A DNA stretch of 15,945 bases, from NCBI GenBank assembly GCA_035290085.1, contig DATDVK010000089.1:1-15945 (forward strand). The letters run 5' to 3'. A model generated the notes under the pieces. That model did no database searches, was not told the origin of the DNA, and was given only the letters and a program-made list of their open reading frames with translations. The position numbers were made by a program, and so were the translations under genes. The DNA comes from GWB1-54-5 sp035290085 (GTDB lineage Bacteria > Patescibacteriota > Gracilibacteria > Peribacterales > Peribacteraceae). Within the stretch, counting starts at the first letter, position 1. Each line of letters begins with the position of its first letter. Positions 1 through 6,727 of the stretch are shown piece after piece.

Positions 1-2145
1 TGACTGATCTATCACGATGGCTTTATCCAAGTGGTTGAGTCCTTCAATCTTGCCGACATTCTGCGGTTTACTCTTCGCATTATTGAGCACACGCAGCAAT
101 TCCGGTGCAAGGATGCCGTGTACGAGGCTCGATTTCCCCGATCCGGAGACTCCGGTAACCCCTATGAGGCATCCCAGAGGAAATTCCACGTCGATATGTT
201 GCAGATTGTGGTGGTATGCGTCTGTGATGTGAATCTTTTTTCCATTGCCCTTCCGGCGCTTCTTGGGGATGGAAATGGCTTTCTTGCCGCTCAGATACTG
301 GCCGGTGACCGAATTTTTATTCGCAATCAGATCCTTCGGTTCACCTTGTGCCACGATCTCACCGCCATACTTTCCGGCTCCCGGTCCTATCTCCAGAAGG
401 TAATCCGCGCTCTGTATTGTCTCTTCGTCATGTTCCACCACAATCACCGTATTCCCAAGGTCGCGAAGCTTGATCATAGTGGCAATGAGCCGTGCATTAT
501 CCCTCTGGTGCAGGCCGATACTTGGTTCGTCGAGCACATAGAGCACTCCTTGGAGAGCGGAACCAATTTGTGTGGCGAGTCTGATGCGCTGCGCCTCTCC
601 GCCGGAGAGGGTGGCGGCAGAGCGCGCAAGTGTGAGGTATGTCAGACCGACGTTCTCAAGGAAGGTAAGCCGCGCAATGATCTCACGGAGCACTTTTTTC
701 ACAATGGCGTACTCGTAGTGAGTGAGGGGAGGAATCTCTTTGAATATTCTTATGTCCTCTCTGTGTTCTCTCTCCGGGAGGAGTGACTGGAAGAACGTCT
801 TTGCATCGTCAGTGCTCATGTCTGTTACGGAGACGATGTCTCTGTTTCCGACTGTGACACCAAGTATTTCCTTCTTCAGACGTTTCCCTTCACACTCGTG
901 GCAGGGGAGCTCCAGCATATAATCTTCAATCTGCTGCCGAACGTAGCTGCTGTCTGTTTCCCGGTGGCGGCGTTCGAGGTTAGGGATGACTCCTTCGTAC
1001 GTTGTTTCGTACGTGCCATCGAATGACGCGGATTCGTACTCAACGCCCAGTTTCTTTTCATACCCGAACAACACAATGTTCTGTACCTCTTTAGGAAGGG
1101 TGTCCCAAGATTTATGCATACTGAATCCCGCGTCCTTCGCAACTGCATCCAGAATTTTCATCATGTATCCCATCCTGCTTGCAGAGGTGGTCCATGGGTG
1201 GATTGCCCCTTCGGCGAGGGAGAGTTTGGGATTGGGCACGAGTGTTCCATCGTCGACCTGCAGGATAGTTCCGAGTCCATGGCAGGTGCTGCAGGCACCC
1301 TGGGGGGAGTTGAAGGAGAAACTGCGTGGTTCAATGCGCGGGATCTCAACGTCCGGGTGGTCCGGGCAGGCAAAATCTTCGCAGAATCGGTGTATGGCAC
1401 CTGTGTCCGCTTCGAGGACAATCATGGAGCCGTCTCCCTTCTTCAAACTCAGTTCCACCGAGTCGGCCAGCCGTGTGCGGTTAGGATTCACCTGTCCCTC
1501 TTTCACTTCGAGATCCTGCACTATCATGCGGTCCACGACGATTTCAATCGTGTGTTTCTTCTTGGGGTCGAGGGGAATATCCTCGTCCACCGTGACGATC
1601 TGCCCGTCGATTCTCATGCGTACGAACCCCTCGCGGCGAATCATCTCCAGCACCTTTATGTGTTCACCTTTCCGGTCTTCCACCAAGGGGGCAAGGAGGA
1701 AAATTTTTGTACCTTTTTCCATGGCGGCGATGGTTTCGACAATTTTGGAAGACGGTTGTTTCTCCAGAGGCGTTCCACAGATCGGGCAGTGTACCCTCCC
1801 GACCTTTGCCCAGAGGAGGCGCATGTAGTCGTATATCTCCGTCACAGTTCCTACGGTAGACCGGGGATTTCGTGGTGCAGTTTTCTGGTCAATGGAAATG
1901 GCGGGACTCAAACCTTCAATACTCTCGACATCCGGTTTTTCCATTTGGGCGATGAACTGGCGGGCGTATGCAGACAAACTCTCCACATAGCGTCTCTGCC
2001 CTTCAGCGAAGATGGTATCGAATGCGAGAGAGGACTTACCGGAACCAGAAAGCCCGGTGATCACAGTCATCTTATTGCGTGGAATCTCCACGTTTATATT
2101 TTTCAGATTGTGCATCTTTGCGCCCTTGATCACGATCTTGTCCAT
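1..2145 (-). CDS. uvrA: UvrABC system protein A, N-terminal 715 residues (runs off left edge)
   Basis: UvrA is the DNA-damage-recognition ATPase of nucleotide excision repair; it loads UvrB at lesions in the cytoplasm. Translation of the minus strand from the ATG at 2145 begins MDKIVIKGAKMHNLKN. Visible landmarks are the first Walker A (GLSGSGKSS, residues 31-39), the family stretch ending YARQFIAQMEKP, one zinc-binding CxxC (HCPICG, C120/C123), a second CxxC (PCHEC) followed by EGKRL, the ABC signature LSGGEAQRIRLA from residue 513, the Walker B region LYVLDEPSIGLHQRDN, and the second Walker A GVSGSGKSS from residue 665. The family is usually about 940-970 residues, so roughly a quarter, including the second zinc finger and second signature/Walker B, lies left of the window. 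No Shine-Dalgarno precedes the start. It is divergent from ribE. No frameshift or missing motif is seen. The large plus-strand open frames over this region are antisense shadows. Confidence 0.97.
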   Translation of the reverse strand, partial: MDKIVIKGAKMHNLKNINVEIPRNKMTVITGLSGSGKSSLAFDTIFAEGQRRYVESLSAYARQFIAQMEKPDVESIEGLSPAISIDQKTAPRNPRSTVGTVTEIYDYMRLLWAKVGRVHCPICGTPLEKQPSSKIVETIAAMEKGTKIFLLAPLVEDRKGEHIKVLEMIRREGFVRMRIDGQIVTVDEDIPLDPKKKHTIEIVVDRMIVQDLEVKEGQVNPNRTRLADSVELSLKKGDGSMIVLEADTGAIHRFCEDFACPDHPDVEIPRIEPRSFSFNSPQGACSTCHGLGTILQVDDGTLVPNPKLSLAEGAIHPWTTSASRMGYMMKILDAVAKDAGFSMHKSWDTLPKEVQNIVLFGYEKKLGVEYESASFDGTYETTYEGVIPNLERRHRETDSSYVRQQIEDYMLELPCHECEGKRLKKEILGVTVGNRDIVSVTDMSTDDAKTFFQSLLPEREHREDIRIFKEIPPLTHYEYAIVKKVLREIIARLTFLENVGLTYLTLARSAATLSGGEAQRIRLATQIGSALQGVLYVLDEPSIGLHQRDNARLIATMIKLRDLGNTVIVVEHDEETIQSADYLLEIGPGAGKYGGEIVAQGEPKDLIANKNSVTGQYLSGKKAISIPKKRRKGNGKKIHITDAYHHNLQHIDVEFPLGCLIGVTGVSGSGKSSLVHGILAPELLRVLNNAKSKPQNVGKIEGLNHLDKAIVIDQS

Positions 2146-2181
2146 CTGCGAGAGGTCAAAAAAAACGCCCTGCGCGAAGCA

Positions 2182-2195
2182 CGAGCGAGAGCTCG
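2182..2195. promoter_or_regulatory. LexA-box-like dyad at the uvrA promoter
   Basis: CGAGC-GAGA-GCTCG is a perfect 5+5 dyad with a 4-base centre. It matches the Gram-positive-type LexA operator CGAACN4GTTCG at 8 of 10 fixed positions, the two differences being symmetric. It lies directly downstream of the candidate uvrA -10, overlapping the predicted transcription start, where a repressor would block initiation. uvrA is a classical SOS gene. Against it: the surrounding sequence is simple GAGC-rich DNA, so a chance dyad is possible. Confidence 0.3.
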
Positions 2196-2224
2196 AGCTT
2201 ATCAGAAAAAGAGCCCCTTGTCTA
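2196..2224 (-). promoter_or_regulatory. Candidate uvrA promoter
   Basis: On the minus strand a TAGACA -35 (2224-2219) and a TAAGCT -10 (2201-2196) are separated by exactly 17 bases. The -10 is preceded by TGA, an extended -10 feature shifted by a base or two. Predicted transcription start is near 2189, giving a leader of about 44 bases before the uvrA ATG. The match is moderate and unproven. Confidence 0.4.
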
Positions 2225-2263
2225 GGGTCTATGGCACGGGAGAGAGGGGAGGGAAGAGGAAAA

Positions 2264-2312
2264 AAGAGATTCTTTCCACACATTTGCTTTCTTTTTTGCT
2301 TTTGAATCTCTT
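2264..2312. repeat. 9-bp inverted repeat in the uvrA/ribE intergenic region
   Basis: AAGAGATTC (2264-2272) is the exact reverse complement of GAATCTCTT (2304-2312), with a 31-base pyrimidine-rich loop. It sits in the divergent region upstream of ribE. It has no terminator-type U-tract on the plus strand and does not resemble an FMN riboswitch. Function unknown. Confidence 0.35.
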
Positions 2313-2344
2313 CTCTCTTTCTCTCTTCTCTCACGGGGGAGGTA

Positions 2345-2350
2345 TATACT
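2345..2350 (+). promoter_or_regulatory. ribE -10 box, leaderless arrangement
   Basis: TATACT ends 8 bases before the ribE ATG (2359). With normal -10 to start spacing, transcription would begin at or within two bases of the ATG, so the message would be leaderless. No good -35 is seen at the expected distance. A GGAGGT at 2338-2343 is 15 bases from the ATG and upstream of the -10, so it is unlikely to serve as a ribosome binding site. Confidence 0.45.
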
Positions 2351-2358
2351 TCCTTTCC

Positions 2359-2940
2359 ATGTTTACGGGGATTATTGAGGAAACGGCAACAGTGCTCTCT
2401 GTCGACGGTGGCAGGCTTACGCTCTCGCGCCCTGCGTTCTTCGTGGATATCGCCGTGGGTTCCAGCATTGCAGTAGCAGGTGTGTGTCTCACAGTGATCA
2501 AATTGGATGCGGAGTCTTTGGCATTCGATGTGATGGGGGAAACTCAGAGCAAGAGCACGCTCGGGACCATCCGGGAAGGGGAGCGTGTGAACCTCGAGAG
2601 AGCCCTGTGTGCCGACGATCGTTTTGAGGGGCACATGGTCCAGGGGCATGTGGAAGGGGTGGGAAAGGTAGTCTCTCTGGAGCAGAATGGGGAATGGATT
2701 CTGCTGACCGTTCAGTTGCCGGAGGAGCTTGTTCCTGCCGTAACGCACAAGGGATCCATAGCACTCGATGGAGTGTCTCTCACCGTTGTCTCTCTGCAGG
2801 GAGCTCAGTGCTCTGTCGCACTCATCCCACACACACTGAAACACACAACCCTCGGCTTGCGGAAAACGGGCGACACTGTGAATGTTGAAACAGATGTCAT
2901 TGGTCGTTATGTTCGTTCCCTCACTTCCCGAATCGCATGA
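2359..2940 (+). CDS. ribE: Riboflavin synthase, alpha subunit
   Basis: Catalyses the last step of riboflavin synthesis, dismutation of two 6,7-dimethyl-8-ribityllumazine molecules. The 193-residue protein starts with the family hallmark MFTGIIEE and has two lumazine-binding beta-barrel repeats, about residues 1-90 and 91-188. Repeat landmarks include GVCLTV in the first and GHMVQGHVEGVGKV plus GSIALDGVSLTV in the second. It is slightly shorter than the usual 200-215 residues but both repeats are intact. The open frame extends far upstream over uvrA, but only the ATG at 2359 begins with the conserved N-terminus. The stop overlaps the ribH start by four bases (ATGA, 2937-2940), implying co-transcription and translational coupling. 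A TATACT box 8 bases before the ATG suggests a leaderless message. Also called ribC in some organisms. Confidence 0.96.
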   Translation: MFTGIIEETATVLSVDGGRLTLSRPAFFVDIAVGSSIAVAGVCLTVIKLDAESLAFDVMGETQSKSTLGTIREGERVNLERALCADDRFEGHMVQGHVEGVGKVVSLEQNGEWILLTVQLPEELVPAVTHKGSIALDGVSLTVVSLQGAQCSVALIPHTLKHTTLGLRKTGDTVNVETDVIGRYVRSLTSRIA

Positions 2941-3416
2941 TGCAGCGTGCTCAATCCCCGGGACTGCCGGAATACATCGATGCCCAGTGGAGGGTGGGCA
3001 TAGTTGCGTCTTCCTTCCATAAAGAGGAGGTTGATTCCATGGTAGAGGCCGCAAGGTCTCTCTTGGTTGATGCGGGGATACGCGGAGAGAATATTCTGGT
3101 GCACTACGTCCCGGGATCATTCGAAATACCACTGGTCGGTCATGTCCTGATTACGGAGAAGAAAGTGGATGCTCTCATTGGCCTTGGCATCATCGTAGAA
3201 GGGGAAACAGGGCATGCACGTCTGCTTGCGGAGCAGACTGCGCGGGGAATCATGGATGTACAACTGCGTGAAGGTATTCCGTTTGCGTTCGAGGTTCTCT
3301 ATGTTCAGGACATGCAATTCGCTCGTGCCCGGGCATCGGGAGAACGCAACAGGGGGAAAGAAGCTGCGCATGCTGTACTACATTCGCTTGCAAAGCTCCA
3401 TAGCATTCGTTCATGA
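2937..3416 (+). CDS. ribH: 6,7-dimethyl-8-ribityllumazine synthase (beta subunit)
   Basis: Condenses 5-amino-6-ribitylaminouracil with 3,4-dihydroxy-2-butanone 4-phosphate to give lumazine, the substrate of RibE; family members assemble into pentamers or 60-mer capsids. The 159-residue protein shows WRVGIVASSFHKEEV (residues 18-32, with F27 at the substrate-stacking position), VPGSFEIP (58-65), GETGH (89-93, catalytic His93), ARGIMDV and a C-terminal RNRGKEAA equivalent to the usual GNKG phosphate-binding segment. Slight divergences are SFHKE where ARFN is common and VEGET where IRGET/VKGET is common. It overlaps ribE by four bases and has no Shine-Dalgarno, so translation is probably coupled. 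A second Met follows at residue 2; the first is chosen because of the ATGA overlap. Confidence 0.94.
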   Translation: MMQRAQSPGLPEYIDAQWRVGIVASSFHKEEVDSMVEAARSLLVDAGIRGENILVHYVPGSFEIPLVGHVLITEKKVDALIGLGIIVEGETGHARLLAEQTARGIMDVQLREGIPFAFEVLYVQDMQFARARASGERNRGKEAAHAVLHSLAKLHSIRS

Positions 3417-3420
3417 CACC

Positions 3421-3450
3421 TTGTCAATGGTGGGGAGGAAACGGTAGCAT
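3421..3450 (+). promoter_or_regulatory. Candidate promoter of the first SLH gene
   Basis: TTGTCA (3421-3426) and TAGCAT (3445-3450) are spaced by 18 bases and lie between the ribH stop and the SLH-protein ATG at 3471. Predicted start is near 3457. This would let the surface-protein gene be expressed independently of ribEH. Each hexamer is an imperfect match, so this is tentative. Confidence 0.3.
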
Positions 3451-3470
3451 GAGCGTCAACCTTCCCTTTT

Positions 3471-4826
3471 ATGCGACGCTTCCGGTCGGTTCTGGCCGTA
3501 CTCGTTGCCTTCCCGCTCACCGTGGGAACGGCTGCTGCTTCAATTTTCTTTCCGGATGTACCGGTGAGTTATGTGCACTATCAGGCAATAGAAGCCCTTG
3601 TGAATGCCGGTGTCATCGACGGGAATCCGGATGGTACATTCCAGCCGGAGCAATCGGTGAATCGCGCTGCATTTCTCAAAATGCTCTACAAGGCCAAGGG
3701 GAAAGTACCAGATCCTTCGAGCGTGCGCTGCTTCCGGGATGTCATTCCGGAGAGCTGGTACGAGTCTTTTGTCTGCGATGCGGCGGCAAACGGCTTCGTG
3801 AATGGATATCCTGACGGCAATTTCCGTCCTGCACAGGAAGTGAACCGTGTGGAGGCCCTGAAAATGATCATGACGGTGTTTGGCATCGATGTGCAGGAGA
3901 TCAGTTCTGAGGCAAAAGATGTGGTGAAGTTTGTCGATGTCTCCACTTCCGCGTGGTACACCAAATACCTCTACGCGGCGTATGTGAAAAGGATCCTCCC
4001 CATTCCTGGGCAGGAGGGGGCTCGCTTCTTTCCGGAGAGCGCACTTCTTCGTGGGGAGGCGGCTGCGTACATCTACAATGCGTTGAATGTCGAGTTTTTC
4101 GAATCGCGGTCCTCATCATCGCATGCGTCTTCCGAGCAGGTCTCTTCTGGTGAGAGTGAGAGGGCACAATCGGAGGGCAGCGAGCAGAGTTCCTCTGCGG
4201 CAAATAAACTCTCTGTCAGTTTTCCTTTCGAGACGAGCGGAAAGTTTGACGAAAAGAAGCCATTTTCGTATGTCTTTGACATCGATACTCCCACAACAGC
4301 ATTCACGGAGATCACTGCCAGTACGGGCAAGGTGAGCTGCAGGCTCTATCTTCTTGAAGAGAGTGGTTTTTCGGACGAGTACTTCCTCGGCCATCAGGAA
4401 GGTGACAGCTGTTTTCTGCAGACGGCGCTGAATGCTGGTTCCTACCAGTTGCAGCTTCAGCCGACTGTTGCAGAGGCAACGTTCACAGTCTCTTCCGCGG
4501 TGAAGCAGGGCGATGGGAACGACGGCTTCCGTGAAGCCAACCGTCTCTACAAGCGCACGCCACAGACAGCTGTTCTGGAGCTGGACGATCTCGACGACTG
4601 GTATTCCTTCGTTGTTCCTTCAGAGGAAAGTTTGACGGTGGAGGTCACAAATCCTCTGGAGATCAGTTGCCTCGTGTATGCTATGGCAGATGTGGATCTC
4701 TTCGGTTTCTCGGGGCCGGAGTGTGGCAAGAGCTACAGTTACCCGCCAGGCACGTATTACGTCGCAGTGAGCCGTGCTGTTGCTTCCAAGCTGAGCCGTA
4801 AGACGTACACTGTTCAGCTGCGGTAG
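3471..4826 (+). CDS. Secreted SLH-domain surface protein with C-terminal beta domains
   Basis: The 451-residue protein has an N-terminal signal peptide (basic MRRFR, hydrophobic core, likely cleavage after about residue 23). Three S-layer homology domains follow, about residues 26-77, 86-138 and 153-207, with typical signatures such as GNPDGTFQPEQSVNRAAFLK and NGYPDGNFRPAQEVNRVEAL. SLH triplets bind secondary wall polymer in many bacteria. A Ser/Glu-rich linker (about 212-245) leads to two beta-rich segments (about 247-341 and 345-451) that resemble pre-peptidase C-terminal domains and each carry a cysteine pair (C290/C314 and C400/C418). The second SLH domain also has a pair, C87/C102. The ATG at 3471 is chosen because it opens directly into the signal peptide. 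It lies between ribH and ribBA but is unrelated to riboflavin. The ligand and the C-terminal function are unknown. Confidence 0.9.
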   Translation: MRRFRSVLAVLVAFPLTVGTAAASIFFPDVPVSYVHYQAIEALVNAGVIDGNPDGTFQPEQSVNRAAFLKMLYKAKGKVPDPSSVRCFRDVIPESWYESFVCDAAANGFVNGYPDGNFRPAQEVNRVEALKMIMTVFGIDVQEISSEAKDVVKFVDVSTSAWYTKYLYAAYVKRILPIPGQEGARFFPESALLRGEAAAYIYNALNVEFFESRSSSSHASSEQVSSGESERAQSEGSEQSSSAANKLSVSFPFETSGKFDEKKPFSYVFDIDTPTTAFTEITASTGKVSCRLYLLEESGFSDEYFLGHQEGDSCFLQTALNAGSYQLQLQPTVAEATFTVSSAVKQGDGNDGFREANRLYKRTPQTAVLELDDLDDWYSFVVPSEESLTVEVTNPLEISCLVYAMADVDLFGFSGPECGKSYSYPPGTYYVAVSRAVASKLSRKTYTVQLR

Positions 4827-4841
4827 CTTTCAGCAATGAGG

Positions 4842-4876
4842 AAGGCCTCAGATCAAATGTTCAATCCTGAGGCTTT
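4842..4876 (+). terminator. Possible weak hairpin terminator after the SLH gene
   Basis: AAGGCCTCAG (4842-4851) pairs with CTGAGGCTTT (4867-4876), allowing one G-T pair, around a 15-base loop. Further small hairpins overlap it (GGCTT-TG-AAGCC at 4871-4882, and CTTTGAA pairing with TTCAAAG in 4873-4895). There is no real U-tract, so any termination activity is uncertain. Confidence 0.3.
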
Positions 4877-4915
4877 GAAGCCAACAGTTTCAAAGGTTTA
4901 TGCTCTTTGGATTTC

Positions 4916-4957
4916 CTGAAAGCTATCAGCTCAAAACTGAAAGCTATAAGCTAAAAG
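4916..4957. repeat. Tandem 21-bp repeat, two copies
   Basis: Two adjacent 21-base copies, 4916-4936 and 4937-4957, share 18 of 21 bases and both begin CTGAAAGCTAT. An inverted copy of the first ten bases (TAGCTTTCAG, 4824-4833) overlaps the SLH gene stop codon, so long-range pairing across the 189-base gap is possible. The unit is AT-rich and partly self-complementary. It lies upstream of the ribBA promoter. Function unknown. Confidence 0.45.
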
Positions 4958-4980
4958 CTCACAAACCACACTTCTTTCTT

Positions 4981-5006
4981 TATAATGCAGTTTCTCAGCT
5001 TATACT
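4981..5006 (+). promoter_or_regulatory. ribBA -10 boxes, one in leaderless position
   Basis: Two -10-like hexamers precede ribBA: TATAAT at 4981-4986 and TATACT at 5001-5006. The second ends 9 bases before the ATG at 5016 and is identical to the ribE box, so the transcript could start at or next to the ATG. The first would give a leader of about 22 bases. No TTGACA-like -35 is seen for either. No Shine-Dalgarno precedes the ATG. Confidence 0.4.
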
Positions 5007-5015
5007 CTCTCCTGC

Positions 5016-6224
5016 ATGGCGACATTCGCACCCATCCCAGAGGCCGTAAGCGCGTTGCAGGCAGGCCGCTTCGTCATCGTTGTGGATGACGCAGAGCGGG
5101 AGAACGAAGGAGATCTTGTCCTTGCTGCTCAGCACATGGCGGAGGAGAAAATGGCATTCATGATCCGTCATACTGGCGGGGTTGTCTGCCTTGCACTCAG
5201 CAATACCATTGCCGATCAACTCGATCTTCCTCCCATGGTGGAAGAGAACACCTCTGTCTTTGGAACGCCGTTCACCGTGAGTATCGAGGCTGCGGAAAGA
5301 GTAACGACCGGCATTTCCGCACGAGACAGAGCGCACACAGTTCTCGCAGCAATGAGTACTGTCGCGAAACCGCAGGATTTGCGCAGACCGGGGCATGTCT
5401 TCCCACTCCGTGCACAAGACGGAGGGGTACTCGTTCGTGCAGGGCACACAGAGGCATCGGTGGATCTCTGTCGCCTCGCTGGTTTGCGGAATGGTGCGGT
5501 AGTGAGCGAACTGATGCACGACGATGGTACGATGATGCGTCTGCCCGCCCTCAGAGAATTCGCGCGGGGACATGATATTCCACTCATTTCCATTGCAGAT
5601 CTCATCGCGTTTCGGGGCCGTGCCGAAACTTTCATCCGTAGAGAGGCAGAAACGGAGCTTGAGACGAAGACAGGAATGTGGCGGATGATTGTGTATAGCG
5701 ACGTACTCCAGAAACAGGAGCATGTTGCTCTTGTGAAAGGAGCTGTCTCGAGTACGGAACCAATACTTGTGCGTGTGCATTCTGAGTGCCTCACAGGAGA
5801 TGTCTTCGGATCCAGACATTGTGACTGCGGAGAACAGCTTGGTCTTTCTCTTGAGAAGATAGAACAGGAAGGAAGTGGAGTGCTCCTGTATCTCCGCCAG
5901 GAAGGGCGGGGTATTGGTCTTGCGAACAAGGTGCGTGCCTATGCGTTACAGCGCGAGGGTTTTGATACGGTGGAAGCGAACGAGAAACTGGGATTTTCCG
6001 GAGATCTCCGCCGGTACGGGATAGGCGCACAGATACTCAAAGACATCGGTCTCGGGTACATCAGATTACTGACGAACAATCCGAAAAAAATCGCCGGTCT
6101 CCATGGGTACGGGCTCCATATTGTGGAACAAATCCCGCTCGAATGTGCGTCACTCTCTCCACGCCAGCTGAAGTACCTTCGAACAAAAAAAGAGAAGATG
6201 GGACATTGGCTGCGGCACGTGTAA
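5016..6224 (+). CDS. ribBA: Bifunctional DHBP synthase / GTP cyclohydrolase II
   Basis: Makes both precursors of riboflavin. The N-terminal RibB domain converts ribulose 5-phosphate to 3,4-dihydroxy-2-butanone 4-phosphate, and the C-terminal RibA domain opens GTP. The 402-residue length is normal for the fusion. RibB (about residues 5-200) shows DDAERENEGDL (24-34), TGISARDRAHT, RPGHVFPLRA and GHTEASVDL, plus ELMHDDGTM with Glu165. RibA (about 205-395) shows the zinc cysteines in SECLTGDVFGSRHCDCGEQL (C258, C269, C271), the nucleotide-binding LRQEGRGIGL (293-302), RRYGIGAQIL and LLTNNPKK. All key residues of both halves appear present, so both activities are expected. The ATG at 5016 is preceded by TATACT nine bases away and no ribosome binding site. 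It is separated from ribEH by the SLH gene and has its own promoter. The open frame on the opposite strand is a shadow. Confidence 0.96.
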   Translation: MATFAPIPEAVSALQAGRFVIVVDDAERENEGDLVLAAQHMAEEKMAFMIRHTGGVVCLALSNTIADQLDLPPMVEENTSVFGTPFTVSIEAAERVTTGISARDRAHTVLAAMSTVAKPQDLRRPGHVFPLRAQDGGVLVRAGHTEASVDLCRLAGLRNGAVVSELMHDDGTMMRLPALREFARGHDIPLISIADLIAFRGRAETFIRREAETELETKTGMWRMIVYSDVLQKQEHVALVKGAVSSTEPILVRVHSECLTGDVFGSRHCDCGEQLGLSLEKIEQEGSGVLLYLRQEGRGIGLANKVRAYALQREGFDTVEANEKLGFSGDLRRYGIGAQILKDIGLGYIRLLTNNPKKIAGLHGYGLHIVEQIPLECASLSPRQLKYLRTKKEKMGHWLRHV

Positions 6225-6258
6225 ATGTTTTTCAAAAAATTTCGTGCTGTTTTTTTGA

Positions 6259-6289
6259 AATGCTTCCGGAACGTCGCATTGTCTTTTTT
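6259..6289 (+). terminator. Possible ribBA terminator
   Basis: AATGC (6259-6263) pairs with GCATT (6276-6280), enclosing an internal TTCCGGAA palindrome, followed by a T6 run (6284-6289). It lies 35 bases past the ribBA stop. The stem is only five pairs, so it is a weak candidate. Confidence 0.3.
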
Positions 6290-6487
6290 CTGCAAGACAT
6301 GGCGCCGTTTCCAATCAAGCTTTCACTGGCTTTGCGCAGCCGTTAGCGCAGCAATGATGTTCACCGACAAACGACGCCGTGCCAAGTACTTGAGGAAAAC
6401 TTCCTGTCGCATATTTTCTCTTTGTCGAATAGAGCACATTTTGATTTGTGCGCTTCAAAAAAAAACTTTGAAAAGGATGAAACGAAG

Positions 6488-6493
6488 TACAAT
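6488..6493 (+). promoter_or_regulatory. Candidate -10 box for the 33-codon basic gene
   Basis: TACAAT matches the -10 consensus at five of six positions and would give a start near 6500 and a leader of about 38 AT-rich bases before the ATG at 6538. No well-spaced -35 is evident; TTGAAA at 6468-6473 is only 14 bases away. Confidence 0.3.
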
Positions 6494-6537
6494 TCAATTA
6501 ATCCTAACTTTCTTATTTTTTCCTTCCCCCATACTTT

Positions 6538-6639
6538 ATGCCCGCAAAGAAAAAAAGGAAGGCGGCTAAGAGGAAGCCAGCCAAGAAGACAACAAAGAGA
6601 GCCCGTGCAAAGCGCAGGACTGCCACAAGGAGGCGCTAG
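6538..6639 (+). CDS. 33-residue Lys/Arg/Ala-rich histone-H1-tail-like peptide
   Basis: A small open frame from ATG 6538 to TAG 6637-6639 encodes 33 residues. It begins MPAKKKRKAAKRK and ends TATRRR; 19 of the 33 residues are Lys or Arg, most of the rest are Ala, Thr or Pro, and there is no acidic or aromatic residue. This composition is that of eukaryotic histone H1 tails and bacterial H1-like proteins (chlamydial Hc1/Hc2 and similar), so nucleic-acid binding, on DNA or ribosomal RNA, is inferred. Evidence that it is a real gene: it lies in an otherwise empty gap, ends shortly before a strong intrinsic terminator, and has a candidate -10 upstream. No Shine-Dalgarno is seen. It could alternatively be a very small ribosome-associated basic protein. 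Function is not established. Confidence 0.65.
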   Translation: MPAKKKRKAAKRKPAKKTTKRARAKRRTATRRR

Positions 6640-6659
6640 TTTTCTCTCTTGGTATGAAG

Positions 6660-6701
6660 CACCCGCGTTTTCTGAGAGTACTCAGGCGCGGGTGTTTTTT
6701 T
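6660..6701 (+). terminator. Strong rho-independent terminator
   Basis: CACCCGCG (6660-6667) pairs perfectly with CGCGGGTG (6687-6694), with an inner CTGAG/CTCAG stem (6672-6676 with 6681-6685), followed by T7 (6695-6701). It terminates the plus-strand transcript of the 33-codon gene. On the minus strand no U-tract follows, so it is directional and does not serve the gene ending at 6728. Confidence 0.9.
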
Positions 6702-6727
6702 ATTGCGTTTCTCTGTTATATGGCTGG

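Larger units (their letters stand above)
6225..6537. other. Intergenic region between ribBA and the 33-codon basic gene
   Basis: About 313 bases without a convincing gene. It contains the weak ribBA terminator hairpin, a duplicated GCGCAGC motif (within 6330-6355), a TTCAAA/TTTGAA inverted repeat around an A-tract (6454-6472), and a candidate TACAAT -10 box (6488-6493) for the downstream small gene. A 114-codon plus-strand open frame starts right at the ribBA stop, but its Phe/Cys/Lys-rich low-complexity product and its overlap with the small gene argue against it. Confidence 0.5.

Noticed and set aside
31..2358. Long plus-strand open frames (31-786, 986-1828 and the upstream part of the 1114-2940 frame)
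   Set aside because: They are antisense to uvrA, whose minus-strand frame has all UvrA motifs; riboflavin synthase begins only at 2359.
2146..2358. FMN riboswitch before ribE, or before ribBA (4827-5015)
   Set aside because: No RFN-type conserved segments were found in either gap, and the -10 boxes lie next to the ATGs, leaving no leader to hold one.
6225..6569. 114-codon plus-strand frame right after ribBA
   Set aside because: Low-complexity Phe/Cys/Lys-rich product, contains likely terminator and promoter elements, and overlaps the better-supported 33-codon gene in another frame.
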